A stretch of 64,000 bases of DNA from G963666945 sp963666945 (GTDB lineage: Bacteria > Bacteroidota > Bacteroidia > Bacteroidales > Marinifilaceae), in NCBI GenBank assembly GCA_963666945.2, contig CAXXRT010000024.1:162036-226035 (forward strand). Direction: 5' to 3'. Shown piece after piece: positions 1 through 8,470 of the stretch. How positions within the stretch are numbered: the first letter of the stretch is position 1; each line of letters begins with the position of its first letter. Under the pieces are notes generated by a model that did not search any database, was not told the origin of the DNA, and worked only from the letters and a program-made list of their open reading frames with translations. The position numbers and the translations under genes are program-made.

Positions 1-24
1 GACCTCAACTGGGATGTATATTGA

Positions 25-56
25 AAAGCCCACTTCAAATTAATGAGGTGGGCTTT
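25..56 (+). terminator. Intrinsic terminator at left window edge
   Basis: A 13-bp stem (AAAGCCCACTTCA against TGAGGTGGGCTTT, one G-T pair) closes a 6-base loop. Its 3' arm ends in a short T run, and the A-rich 5' side would also let it work on the minus strand. It closes whatever transcript enters from the left and separates it from the prophage A late genes. Confidence 0.7.
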
Positions 57-69
57 CTATTAATATGTA

Positions 70-99
70 TTGTTATTTCCTTAATATATCTTATCTTTA
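70..99 (+). promoter_or_regulatory. Candidate promoter for the prophage A packaging genes
   Basis: TTG at 70-72 is followed after 19 bases by TATCTTTA at 92-99, close to the Bacteroidota -33/-7 form (TTG, 19-20 bases, TAnnTTTG). It sits 35 bases before the first packaging-region gene, right after a terminator. Confidence 0.5.
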
Positions 100-133
100 C
101 ATAAAGAAACAGGGAGTATTTTAAAGCAGCGAA

Positions 134-556
134 ATGACAAATATAGACTACGAGATCTTAGGTAAAAAAGTACTTGAGAAGTATCCTTATATAGCAAAGG
201 AGCTGATAGAAACTCCTACCCTTAATAATTTAGAACTACTACCCGAAATACTCCAAACAATACAAGAAGAGAAAGGCACTCCAATAAGCAAGAAGCAACA
301 CACTGATTTTAGAATGATAGTAACGGCCGTAATAGTCAAACTATACGACCCTGAGATATTTTCAGGCTACAAAAGAAACTTACGTCACGGACTCAGGCAA
401 TCCCTTTCTAATCAAATGAACTGCTCTCCTACTCAAATTTCTCACCTTTTAAAAAGTGTGAGAGATTACCTAAGCATCTACTCAGATTTTGCCCAAGAGG
501 TAATATACCTTTATGAGAAAATCAGGAAAGAGTATGCAGAAGAAGAAAGGAAATAA
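134..556 (+). CDS. Putative phage regulator before the terminase genes
   Basis: A 140-residue protein that I cannot assign to a named family. It has no signal peptide or membrane segment and is rich in charged helices. Residues about 98-120 (SPTQISHLLKSVRDYL) could form a helix-turn-helix, so a DNA-binding or late-regulatory role is plausible but inferred. It has its own candidate promoter at 70-99 and overlaps the start of the small terminase gene, so the two are probably translated together. The coding sequence contains an inverted repeat at 438-464 (TCTCACC...GTGTGAGAG) resembling the hairpin at 6029-6056. It could also be a first, divergent packaging subunit. Confidence 0.6.
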   Translation: MTNIDYEILGKKVLEKYPYIAKELIETPTLNNLELLPEILQTIQEEKGTPISKKQHTDFRMIVTAVIVKLYDPEIFSGYKRNLRHGLRQSLSNQMNCSPTQISHLLKSVRDYLSIYSDFAQEVIYLYEKIRKEYAEEERK

Positions 557-1079
557 GCTAACAGCCAAACAAAGAAGATTTTGCGAAGAATATGTAACTG
601 ACCTTAACGCCACTCAGGCAGCAATAAGGGCAGGATACAGTCCTAAACGTGCCTCTGAACAAGCCTATCAACTCCTACAGAAAACTACAGTTCAGGCACT
701 TATACAGCAACTACAAGAAAAGCTATCAGAGAAAACACAAATCTCCGCAGAAAAAGTAATACATGAATTTGCCAAAATAGCTTTTAGTAATCCTAAAAAG
801 CTGTATGATGCAAGCGGTAACATTATTCCTATTAATGAACTTCCCGAGGAAGTAGCAGCAACCATAACAGAGATTAAGACAAAGCACTTCAAATCAAAAC
901 TTAAAAAAGCACAACTTATAGAAACAACATATAAGCTACATTCAAAGACTTCTGCACTCGAAAGCCTAGGTAAACACCTAGGAATATTCGAAAAAGACAA
1001 CAAACAAAAAGGAGAAAGTTCTGCTGCATTATTCCTTGAACTAATGAAAACTGCAACAGCTGAGGATGGCAAAGAATAA
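534..1079 (+). CDS. terS: Terminase small subunit
   Basis: Recognises phage DNA and hands it to the large terminase for packaging. The N-terminus shows the typical Terminase_2 block (TAKQRRFCEEYVTDLNATQA, then AAIRAGYSPKRAS), a helix-turn-helix DNA-binding domain. The rest is helical, suited to oligomerisation. I chose ATG 534 because a purine-rich stretch (AGGAAAG) lies at the right distance before it; an in-frame ATG at 513 would add seven residues. It overlaps the upstream gene and overlaps the large terminase start by 14 bases, the usual coupled arrangement. About 181 residues, normal for the family. Confidence 0.85.
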   Translation: MQKKKGNKLTAKQRRFCEEYVTDLNATQAAIRAGYSPKRASEQAYQLLQKTTVQALIQQLQEKLSEKTQISAEKVIHEFAKIAFSNPKKLYDASGNIIPINELPEEVAATITEIKTKHFKSKLKKAQLIETTYKLHSKTSALESLGKHLGIFEKDNKQKGESSAALFLELMKTATAEDGKE

Positions 1080-2586
1080 TGACATATCAGTATTTAAAGC
1101 ATGGCAGGAAGACTGGTGTAAGTTTGCTAAAGATGTTCTAAAAGTAAACCTTGACAAAGAACAGCAGGCAATACTCCGCTCTGTGCAATTCAATCGAATG
1201 ACAACAGTAGCATCCGGAACAGCAAGAGGTAAGGATTTTGTTTCTGCCGTTGCTGCTGTTTGCTTTCTTTATCTTACTCCAAAATGGAATGCACAAGGCG
1301 AACTAATAGCCAATACCAAAGTAGCAATGACCGCCCCTACCGATCGCCAAGTTGGTAACATCATGTTTCCTGAAGTATCAAGGTTATTTGGTAGAGCCAA
1401 AGTATTACCAGGAAGGTTGACCGGTTATGATATAAGAACCGACTATGAAGAATGGTTCCTTACAGGCTTTAAAGCCGATAAAAACAACCATGAGGCTTGG
1501 TCAGGTTTTCACGCTGCTAATGTCCTATTCGTAGTAACAGAGGCTTCAGGAATAGAACAAACTATATACGATGCCATAGAAGGTAACTTACAGGGTAATT
1601 CCCGTATCCTCATCGTATTTAACCCTAATACCCCAGTAGGATATGCAGCGAAGTCTCAGAAGTCTCCAAGGTGGCATAAATTCCGTTTAGATTCTCTCTC
1701 CTCTCCTAACGTAGTCGCTAAAAAAGAAATTATTCCCGGGCAAGTGGATTATGAATGGGTAAAGGATAAAGTCGAAGCTTGGTGTCAAGAGATACCAGCT
1801 GACCAATTTAACGAAGGTGAAGGAGATTTCCACTGGGAAGGTAAAACCTATCGTCCTAACGATCTATTCCGCATAAAGGTAAGAGGAATGTTCCCTAAGG
1901 TATCAGAGGATACTCTTATCCCTATTGAATGGATAGAACTTGCCAATAAACGTTGGGAAGAATGGCAAAAGAACGGTTGGAAGATACAAGAACCAGGAAG
2001 ACTTGGAGTTGATGTAGCCGGTATGGGTAGGGACTCATCTGTATTATGCCCTCGTCATGGTTGTATTGTTCCAAATTATGAACAATACCAATCAGCAGGG
2101 AAAGCAGAGCACATGAAAATAGCAGGAATAACTGCTAATTATCTTACGAATAATAAAGATTCAAAGGCTTTCATAGATACCATTGGAGAAGGTGCGGGAG
2201 TTTATTCCAGACTTGAAGAGCAGGGATATAACAATGCTTTCTCTTGTAAGTTTTCAGAGGGAGCCAATGGACTTAAAGATATTACAGGAGTGTATGAGTT
2301 TGCAAATATGAGAGCTTATTTATTTTGGGCTGTCCGTGATTGGCTCAACCCAGCTAATAAGACAGGTGCAGCTCTACCTCCTTGTGATTTATTCACTGAA
2401 GAAGCCACAGAGATAAAGTGGAAATTCAGAAGTGACGGAAAGATCATAATCGAACCTAAGGAAGATATTAAAAAGAGGATAAACCGCTCTACTGACTACT
2501 TTGACTCTCTTGCTAATACCTTCTACCCTCACGACCATGTAGTCCAACAAGGTAATGATATTAATGTTTTAGTTGGAATGTTTTAA
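1066..2586 (+). CDS. terL: Terminase large subunit
   Basis: The ATP-driven packaging motor and nuclease that pumps DNA into the prohead. Residues 49-57 (ASGTARGKD) are the Walker A loop, with Asp where Ser/Thr is usual. Residues 153-160 (VLFVVTEA) are the Walker B strand, with TE in place of DE. The C-terminal half has the RNase H-like nuclease signature GVDVAGMGRDSS, whose first Asp is a likely metal ligand. At 506 residues it is full length. It lies between the small terminase and portal genes, as in SPP1-like phages. It shows no close resemblance to the second terminase at 49200-50939, so the two prophages package independently. Confidence 0.9.
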   Translation: MAKNNDISVFKAWQEDWCKFAKDVLKVNLDKEQQAILRSVQFNRMTTVASGTARGKDFVSAVAAVCFLYLTPKWNAQGELIANTKVAMTAPTDRQVGNIMFPEVSRLFGRAKVLPGRLTGYDIRTDYEEWFLTGFKADKNNHEAWSGFHAANVLFVVTEASGIEQTIYDAIEGNLQGNSRILIVFNPNTPVGYAAKSQKSPRWHKFRLDSLSSPNVVAKKEIIPGQVDYEWVKDKVEAWCQEIPADQFNEGEGDFHWEGKTYRPNDLFRIKVRGMFPKVSEDTLIPIEWIELANKRWEEWQKNGWKIQEPGRLGVDVAGMGRDSSVLCPRHGCIVPNYEQYQSAGKAEHMKIAGITANYLTNNKDSKAFIDTIGEGAGVYSRLEEQGYNNAFSCKFSEGANGLKDITGVYEFANMRAYLFWAVRDWLNPANKTGAALPPCDLFTEEATEIKWKFRSDGKIIIEPKEDIKKRINRSTDYFDSLANTFYPHDHVVQQGNDINVLVGMF

Positions 2587-2596
2587 ATTTTAAGAA

Positions 2597-4030
2597 ATGG
2601 ATATAAAAGAGTTAATGACCCAGGATTTTGATCTTATAAAAAAAGAATTATCTCAAAAGCCAAAAAGAACTATAAGTGTTGAAGAATGCCTTAAACAATA
2701 CGACCCTAAAAAACATAGTGTTTTTGACGAAACAAAAAGACCTAAAAAAAAGGTTACGAAAGCCACCGATCAGAAAGACGACAAAGGGAATATTATTTAC
2801 AGGGAGTCTATGGAAGAGGTTGCTCGTATTGCTGTTCCTTTCCAAAAGATCGTTGTTGATCGTGCTGTGGGCTTCTTGTTAAGTAACCCAATAGAGCTAA
2901 AAACCAAATACAAGAACGAGACAGAGACGGCCAAGAAGCTTTTTACAATGCTTGAAAAAGTTTGGGAAGACAATAAGCTTGATTTTGATAATTGCGATAT
3001 TGCCGAGATCCTTTTTTCAGAATGTGAAGTTGCTGAACTATGGTACTTGATTCCTGCTGAAGATGGTTATTGGGAGAACTCCAATGGTAAATTTAAACTA
3101 AAGCTTAAGATACTCTCAGAGAGTAGAGCAGACAAGCTATATCCACACTTTAATAGCATTGGCGACATGGATGCCTTTAGTCGTGAATATACTTTAATCG
3201 TTAACGGCCAGAAAGAAGAGCATTTCGACATTTACACAGCTGAGGCAACTTACAAATATTACAAATCTGGTGATAAATGGGATTTATTTCCCATAGAAGG
3301 ACAACCAAATCCTATGCCTAATCAATTTCAGAAGATTCCTGTCATTTATTATAAACAAGATCAGCCAGATTGGACAGACGTCCAAAGTATGATTGAAAGG
3401 TATGAAACAAGTATGTCTAATCATGCCGACACTAACGACTATTCAGGTTCTCCGATAACTGTTGTTAAAGGGCAAGTTACAGGTTTTGCAAGCAAAGGAG
3501 AACAAGGAAAAGTGTTGACTATTGACAAGGAAGGGGATATTAAATATCTTGAATCTAAGAATGCTCCCGAATCTGTTAAGCTTGAAAGGACTGATTTAAA
3601 AGAACTCATACTAACATGTACTCAAACCCCTGACATTAGCTTTCAAGCTATGAGTGGTCTTGGTAATATATCAGGTGTAACCCTTAAAAACATGTTTCTT
3701 GATGCTCACATGAAAGCCAACAAGAAGGCTCGTAAGGATTTTGGAAAAGGAATACAAAGAAGAATAAACCTTCTTAAGGCTATCATTGGAAAGGTTATCG
3801 ATTCTTCTCTTGACAAGGAAACAAACAACCTTTCTATTAAGCCAGTATTCACTCCTTACTTACCTAAAAACGTCAAGGAGTTTGAGGATATGATAAGGGA
3901 TGCTGTTGCCACTGGATATATGTCTAAACAAACAGGAGCCGAAAAGTCTAGTCTTATAGATAATCCTGAGGAAGAATACGAGAGATTAAAGGGACAAGAC
4001 ATGGAAAATATGGGCGCAAGCTTTGAGTAA
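2597..4030 (+). CDS. Portal protein, SPP1 gp6-like
   Basis: Forms the dodecameric ring through which DNA enters and leaves the capsid. The 477-residue protein has the family pattern: a charged N-terminal region, a conserved core around VPFQKIVVDRAVGFLLSNPI, a stem region with QTPDISFQAMSGLGNISG, and an acidic C-terminus that reads EEEYERLKGQD near its end. Its place between large terminase and MuF gene, only ten bases after the terminase stop, supports the call. No unusual feature seen. Confidence 0.85.
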   Translation: MDIKELMTQDFDLIKKELSQKPKRTISVEECLKQYDPKKHSVFDETKRPKKKVTKATDQKDDKGNIIYRESMEEVARIAVPFQKIVVDRAVGFLLSNPIELKTKYKNETETAKKLFTMLEKVWEDNKLDFDNCDIAEILFSECEVAELWYLIPAEDGYWENSNGKFKLKLKILSESRADKLYPHFNSIGDMDAFSREYTLIVNGQKEEHFDIYTAEATYKYYKSGDKWDLFPIEGQPNPMPNQFQKIPVIYYKQDQPDWTDVQSMIERYETSMSNHADTNDYSGSPITVVKGQVTGFASKGEQGKVLTIDKEGDIKYLESKNAPESVKLERTDLKELILTCTQTPDISFQAMSGLGNISGVTLKNMFLDAHMKANKKARKDFGKGIQRRINLLKAIIGKVIDSSLDKETNNLSIKPVFTPYLPKNVKEFEDMIRDAVATGYMSKQTGAEKSSLIDNPEEEYERLKGQDMENMGASFE

Positions 4031-4080
4031 ATAAATATTCAATGAACGTGAACGCTATTCTTTAATAAAAAACTACAAAA

Positions 4081-5718
4081 ATGCCAACGAAAGATTTCGA
4101 TAAAAAACATCTGAATAGTGTTCATGACTACTCCAAAAAGACAGGCAAAGCTTTTGGTAAAGTAATTGATGATATTTCTAAAATAGCTGAGGACCCTAAA
4201 GCTAAATTTCAAAAGTCATTTAAGTTTGCCCACAATCCTGCTATTGAAGCAGCTGTAAATACAAGATTGGAATATTTTGCCAAAGAACTAGAATCTATAG
4301 TAAGTGAGGGAGTAGAAACAGAGTGGGCTCTCTCTAACGAAAAGAACGACGCACTTGTAAGAAGATATATCCGTAATGCCAAAGCCTTAGAACTAGCACA
4401 GCATTTAACTAACCACAACTTTGATGCTTTAAAAACCTTTGCAGGAAGACAAGTTAAAGGCATGAACCTATCTGATAGGGTTTGGAATATATCCAATCAG
4501 CTTAAATATGAGTTAGAGACTCATATCGGAATAGGTATAATGAACGGAGATAGTGCAGGGGTTGTCTCCCGTAGAGTTCGCCAATACCTTGAAAAGCCTG
4601 ATGCATTATTTCGCATGGTCCGTGATAAAGATACCGATAGGCTCTTTCCTTCTGGTCCCATGAAAGCATATAGTCCAGGACAGGGAGTTTATAAGAGTGC
4701 ATACAAAAACGCTATGCGTCTCACCCGTACGGAAATAAATATGGCTTACCGGGAATCTGATCACCTGCGTTGGAATCAGATGGACTTTGTTGTTGGGTAT
4801 GAGGTAAAGCTTTCCAATAACCATCCAGCAACTGATATATGCGATAGTCTTAAAGGGAAGTATCCTAAGGACTTTAAGTTCGTAGGTTGGCATCCACAGT
4901 GCCTTTGTCACGCTGTACCTATAATGCTATCAGACGAGGAATTTGACGACTATATAGACAGTATCTTAGAGGGAGAAGAGTATCAACCTAAGAAATCAAA
5001 AAAGGTTATTACAGACGTTCCTGATAATTTTAAAAAGTGGCTTAAGGACAACAATAAGCGTATGGAAGGTTGGAAAAGCACTCCATACTTTATTCGTGAT
5101 AATAAGAAGTTCGTGAACAAGGTCCTTAAAGAAGATCTATATGATGGCTTTATCGATAAACTTAAGAAAAACCCAGTATTTACTGAAGATTATCCAGTAT
5201 TTAAAAGATTGATGAAAGATAGAGACCTTTCTGACTTTTCTAATCTTGATGAGTTTGAGCAGTTCTGTATATACAAATACACTACATCTTTCCATAAAGG
5301 CCTCAATGACTATATGTGGAAACAAAAGATTAATAACCCATACTATGAAGCTTACGATTATGTGCTAAGACATGCTTTGAAGAAGTGTAAGAAAGTAGAA
5401 GGAATTACATTCAGAGGAACTGGTCTTAATGATAAGCTGCTAAGAAGATATAAAGGCTCGTTCGAACACAATGGGGTTTTATTGGAGAAAGGCTTTTATT
5501 CTACATCTAAGGATGTTGGTGTTGCAAGGAATTTCGCTCACAAAGGAAAAGATAATAAATGCATATTCGTGGTCCAAGGTAAGACCGGAGTTAATATTCA
5601 ACCATTATCACACTTTCAAAACGAAAAAGAGGTTCTGTTTAATTCAATGAAAAAGTATAAGGTAATTGGCTTTGAAGATTTGGACGACTTATATAAGATA
5701 AACCTAATAGAAATCTAA
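4081..5718 (+). CDS. MuF-type head protein fused to a predicted ADP-ribosyltransferase
   Basis: A 545-residue two-part protein. The first part, to about residue 285, is a MuF head-morphogenesis protein: a helical N-terminal region, then the segment TRTEINMAYRESD and a Cys/His cluster ending HPQCLCHAVPIM. Such proteins bind the portal inside the capsid and can be injected with the DNA. From about residue 425 the protein has the R-S-E signature of mono-ADP-ribosyltransferase toxins: ITFRG (Arg445), GFYSTS (Ser-Thr-Ser 474-476) and NEKEVLF (Glu515, Glu517). All key residues are present, so the enzyme is probably active; the target is unknown. MuF proteins carrying toxin domains are a known class. 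The gene follows the portal and converges, overlapping by four bases, with the small gene at 5715-5909, a candidate immunity gene. Confidence 0.82.
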   Translation: MPTKDFDKKHLNSVHDYSKKTGKAFGKVIDDISKIAEDPKAKFQKSFKFAHNPAIEAAVNTRLEYFAKELESIVSEGVETEWALSNEKNDALVRRYIRNAKALELAQHLTNHNFDALKTFAGRQVKGMNLSDRVWNISNQLKYELETHIGIGIMNGDSAGVVSRRVRQYLEKPDALFRMVRDKDTDRLFPSGPMKAYSPGQGVYKSAYKNAMRLTRTEINMAYRESDHLRWNQMDFVVGYEVKLSNNHPATDICDSLKGKYPKDFKFVGWHPQCLCHAVPIMLSDEEFDDYIDSILEGEEYQPKKSKKVITDVPDNFKKWLKDNNKRMEGWKSTPYFIRDNKKFVNKVLKEDLYDGFIDKLKKNPVFTEDYPVFKRLMKDRDLSDFSNLDEFEQFCIYKYTTSFHKGLNDYMWKQKINNPYYEAYDYVLRHALKKCKKVEGITFRGTGLNDKLLRRYKGSFEHNGVLLEKGFYSTSKDVGVARNFAHKGKDNKCIFVVQGKTGVNIQPLSHFQNEKEVLFNSMKKYKVIGFEDLDDLYKINLIEI

Positions 5719-5909
5719 CGCTCTTCTGGAGGAACAATCTGCGATTTGCATTTCTCTCCAAAACGCTTAGCTGTTTTCTTAAGTTTATTTCTCTCTTCAG
5801 GAGTCATGTTAGCCCATTCTTCATCGGCTTTCTTCATGGCCTTTTCAAACTCATTATCCATCTTTTTAGAGAGTTCTTTGTCTTTACTATTTATTCTTGA
5901 TATTCCCAT
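5715..5909 (-). CDS. Small charged protein convergent with the MuF-ADP-ribosyltransferase gene
   Basis: A 64-residue, highly charged helical protein of unrecognised family (for example KADEEWANMTPEERNKLKK), without membrane segments. It is the only minus-strand gene inside the late block of prophage A. Its stop overlaps the stop of the MuF-toxin gene, and a TAACTTTG box lies about 25 bases before its ATG, so it looks independently transcribed. That position suits a toxin partner, an immunity protein or a moron, but this is inference. The opposite-strand frame over the same stretch (5746-5928) is hydrophobic and lacks such signals, and I regard it as the shadow. Confidence 0.55.
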   Translation of the reverse strand: MGISRINSKDKELSKKMDNEFEKAMKKADEEWANMTPEERNKLKKTAKRFGEKCKSQIVPPEER

Positions 5910-5934
5910 AGTCAGTTTAACGGATTAGATTCTA

Positions 5935-5969
5935 CAAAGTTAAGAATAATTATGCAAATAACCGACAAA
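5935..5969 (-). promoter_or_regulatory. Candidate promoter of the small convergent gene
   Basis: On the minus strand TAACTTTG (5942 to 5935) matches the Bacteroidota -7 box TAnnTTTG exactly, which would place the transcript start about 15-20 bases before the ATG at 5909. A TTTG lies at 5969-5966, but the 23-base spacing is longer than the usual 19-21, so the -33 element is uncertain. Confidence 0.45.
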
Positions 5970-6028
5970 GAATATCCCCTTAGTCAAATAGCCAATACTT
6001 TTACTTCATAAGTGTGTCATTAAAAAAT

Positions 6029-6056
6029 TTTCTCACAGTTTTAAAAGTGTGAGAAA
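6029..6056 (+). terminator. Hairpin in the gap before the scaffold gene
   Basis: TTTCTCACA pairs perfectly with TGTGAGAAA around a 10-base loop. It lies in the 230-base gap between the small minus-strand gene and the scaffold gene. No T run of useful length follows, so it may be an mRNA processing or attenuation hairpin rather than a full terminator. The rest of the gap shows only the promoter at 5935-5969 and AT-rich DNA. Confidence 0.4.
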
Positions 6057-6139
6057 CCGACAATTAAAAACCTTTTCTACCCCCCTGCCCTTTCATATTT
6101 TGCAGTTCAAAGAATTAGTTAACTAATGCACGTGTAAAA

Positions 6140-6769
6140 ATGAAAGAAAAAATTTTAGCAGCATTGAAAATTCGCTTTCCGAAGGTTCACGCTGAACTAT
6201 TAGACAGGGTTGCCGGAACACTAGCAAGTACTGTCACAGACGAATCTACTATTGAAACCGTTGTTCAAAGTGACGGGGTCAACAACCTTGTTTCGTTTCA
6301 CATAACAGAAACAGACAGAAGAGCAACAGAAGCAGCCAACAAAAGGGAAACTACTCTTAAAGACAAGTATAATCTTGTTGAAAAAAAAGTGGAGAATCCT
6401 AAACCTGTAATTCCTGATGATGCTCCTGATTGGGCAAAAGCAATCATCAAGAAAAACGAGGAATTAGAGGCAAGGCTTGCTACGAAAGATAAGAAGGAAA
6501 ATCATGAGACATACTTGTCTACTGTAAAATCCAAGCTTATCGAAAAAGGTCTTAAAGAAGAAGACATTAATGACTTCAACCTTTTAAGCGGTCTTTCTGT
6601 GAATAGTGAAGACGAAATAGACGGCTTGGTTGCTTCTGTAGAAACCAAGTTTAATGAATCAAAACAAAACCTTATCAATAGAGGGGTTGTGGTTGATGTT
6701 CCAATTAATTCACAAGTAACGCCTGATGCTGTCGAAGCCGACATAGAAGCATGGGCAGGTAAAAAATAA
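6140..6769 (+). CDS. Putative capsid scaffold protein (Gp20-like)
   Basis: A 209-residue, strongly charged protein with a long central helix (about residues 60-125, ANKRETTLKDKYNLVEKKVE) and an acidic, mobile C-terminus. This composition, together with its place between the MuF gene and the capsid genes, is typical of phage scaffolds that guide capsid assembly and are then removed. The sequence itself gives no enzymatic motif. Confidence rests mainly on position and helix content. Confidence 0.65.
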   Translation: MKEKILAALKIRFPKVHAELLDRVAGTLASTVTDESTIETVVQSDGVNNLVSFHITETDRRATEAANKRETTLKDKYNLVEKKVENPKPVIPDDAPDWAKAIIKKNEELEARLATKDKKENHETYLSTVKSKLIEKGLKEEDINDFNLLSGLSVNSEDEIDGLVASVETKFNESKQNLINRGVVVDVPINSQVTPDAVEADIEAWAGKK

Positions 6770-6774
6770 TTTTT

Positions 6775-7359
6775 ATGGGATTTGGATTTAAATCAGAAAC
6801 TGTAAGTGGTGGAGCTCCTGTTTTCCAAAGAGAGTACGAAAATGCTCAGGGGGGTTTCACTGTTGATATTACAGGATTAACTGCCGGAGTTACTATTCCT
6901 GCTGGTTCTGTAATGGGATTTGACGAGGCTACTCGTCTTGCTAAACCCCTTAAGGTTGCCAAGCTATATGAAAATGCTGCCGCTGATGCAGTAGTGTACA
7001 AAATAGAGAAAGGGCACTTATTTAAGGGAGGCGAAAAGGTTGCTGCTGTTGTAGGTGGTAAATCTTATGCTATTTCAGCTATTGACACTAGTAATGCAAG
7101 TTACGATGCTGTAACAGTTGCAACTACTCTTGGTGCTTTAAATAAAGGAACCATTCTATTTGAAAGTACTGGCAACGGAGCAACTGCAGGTGCATTAGCT
7201 GTAACACCTAAAGGACTTCTTTACCAAGAAGTAAAAGCGGAAGCATACACTTCATGTGCTGTTGTTACCCGTGGTACTGTATATGAGAGGCGTATTCCAG
7301 TAGTTCCGACTGCTGTTAAGGCTCTTATTCCTAACATCATTTTCTCACAATCTTATTAA
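6775..7359 (+). CDS. Putative capsid decoration or head-fibre protein
   Basis: A 194-residue protein rich in Gly, Ala, Thr and Val and poor in long helices, so probably beta-structured (for example ITGLTAGVTIPAGSVMGFD). It has no signal peptide. It sits immediately before the major capsid gene, six bases after the scaffold gene, where many phages of this gut/environment group encode a head-fibre or cement protein that binds the outside of the shell. The assignment rests on composition and position. Confidence 0.55.
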   Translation: MGFGFKSETVSGGAPVFQREYENAQGGFTVDITGLTAGVTIPAGSVMGFDEATRLAKPLKVAKLYENAAADAVVYKIEKGHLFKGGEKVAAVVGGKSYAISAIDTSNASYDAVTVATTLGALNKGTILFESTGNGATAGALAVTPKGLLYQEVKAEAYTSCAVVTRGTVYERRIPVVPTAVKALIPNIIFSQSY

Positions 7360-7366
7360 GGAGGTA
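7360..7366 (+). promoter_or_regulatory. Strong Shine-Dalgarno site before the major capsid gene
   Basis: AGGAGGT lies five bases before the ATG at 7371. Most starts in this window lack such a site, as is usual in Bacteroidota, so this one probably raises capsid translation and it fixes the start codon. Confidence 0.6.
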
Positions 7367-7370
7367 AATC

Positions 7371-8459
7371 ATGAGTAAAATACAATCCATATTTGGACCA
7401 TATGCTGAGAAGATGCAAGTAATGATTGACAAATCATTAGAGAAGTTCGAGCCTGTATGGTTTAAAAAATATTTCGATTATGGTGTAACAACTACGTCGT
7501 TGAACTTTACCACTGTTATTGGTAGAAGTAGAATTGAGGCAGCGGCTTCAGTTGTTGATCGTAATTCTCCTGCTCCTTTGCGTGGTAGGGCAACACTTGA
7601 AAAGCTAACAGGTTCAGTTCCTGCCATAAAAGAAGCTTTCAAGTTGAGTGAAGAAGATTACCGTAACTACCTGACTATTCAGGCAATGAACGTATCTGAA
7701 GCTGCAAAAAAAACACAGCTTCTTGACCTTATGTTTGGAGACGTAAAAAAATCTGGTCAATCTCCATTGAAGCGTCTTGATATCATGTGTCTTCAGGCTG
7801 TTTCAAGAGGTGTTGTAGATCTTGGAGCTACAAACAACCCAGACGGACTTGCTCTAGGAGAGATTTCTTTGTTAATGAAGGAAGACAACTTTAAGAAAGT
7901 TGTTGAAAAATGGTCTGTTCCTGCTACTGCAACCCCAATTACCGATATTAAGAATATCGTTGAGGAAGCAGAAGACAAGGGATTAATATTTGAAAAAATA
8001 TTAATGACTCGTAATTCGTTCTGGAAACTACAGAAGTGTGATGAAACCATGAAGATGGTAGCAGGACATTTCAGAATGGCTACAAACCAGAAGCGTCTTG
8101 GAACACTTCTGGAAATCAATGAAATGCTAGAAGCTAACCAGTTTCCAATCATTGAGATTGTCAACGAGGTTATCGGTATAGAAAAGGATGGAGCAATCAC
8201 TCCATATCGTCCTTTCAAAGATACTTCTGTTTCTTTCATTCCTTCTGGCAAACTTGGAATTATCCACAATGCTTATGCAATAGAGCAACTAGAACCTGTT
8301 AAGCATGTTGATTATGCAACATACGAAAAGGTTCTTATCTCTAAGTGGAGACAAAACGATCCTTGGGGTGAATTCACTGGATGTGAGCTTAACGCTTTCC
8401 CAGGAGTTGAAGCTATCGACCGTATTTTCATCCTTGATGTAGAAACCAAGGCTGAATAA
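7371..8459 (+). CDS. Major capsid protein
   Basis: A 362-residue protein that forms the icosahedral shell. Support comes from its place after scaffold and decoration genes and before the connector genes, its length (normal for HK97-fold capsids without a long delta domain), the strong ribosome site, and a long N-terminal helix region (about residues 8-35) followed by mixed alpha/beta sequence with a conserved-looking RNSPAPLRGRATLEKLTGS loop. No protease gene accompanies it, which fits assembly on a separate scaffold. Confidence 0.8.
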   Translation: MSKIQSIFGPYAEKMQVMIDKSLEKFEPVWFKKYFDYGVTTTSLNFTTVIGRSRIEAAASVVDRNSPAPLRGRATLEKLTGSVPAIKEAFKLSEEDYRNYLTIQAMNVSEAAKKTQLLDLMFGDVKKSGQSPLKRLDIMCLQAVSRGVVDLGATNNPDGLALGEISLLMKEDNFKKVVEKWSVPATATPITDIKNIVEEAEDKGLIFEKILMTRNSFWKLQKCDETMKMVAGHFRMATNQKRLGTLLEINEMLEANQFPIIEIVNEVIGIEKDGAITPYRPFKDTSVSFIPSGKLGIIHNAYAIEQLEPVKHVDYATYEKVLISKWRQNDPWGEFTGCELNAFPGVEAIDRIFILDVETKAE

Positions 8460-8470
8460 ATTATAGAGTA

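Noticed and set aside
692..1072. Minus-strand frame of 126 codons over the small terminase
   Set aside because: Lies wholly inside a well-supported gene on the other strand; Ser/Cys/Leu-rich composition of a shadow.
5746..5928. Plus-strand 60-residue frame opposite the small convergent gene
   Set aside because: Hydrophobic, Ser/Leu-rich translation typical of an antisense shadow, with no promoter or ribosome site; the minus-strand frame has both a plausible composition and a -7 box.
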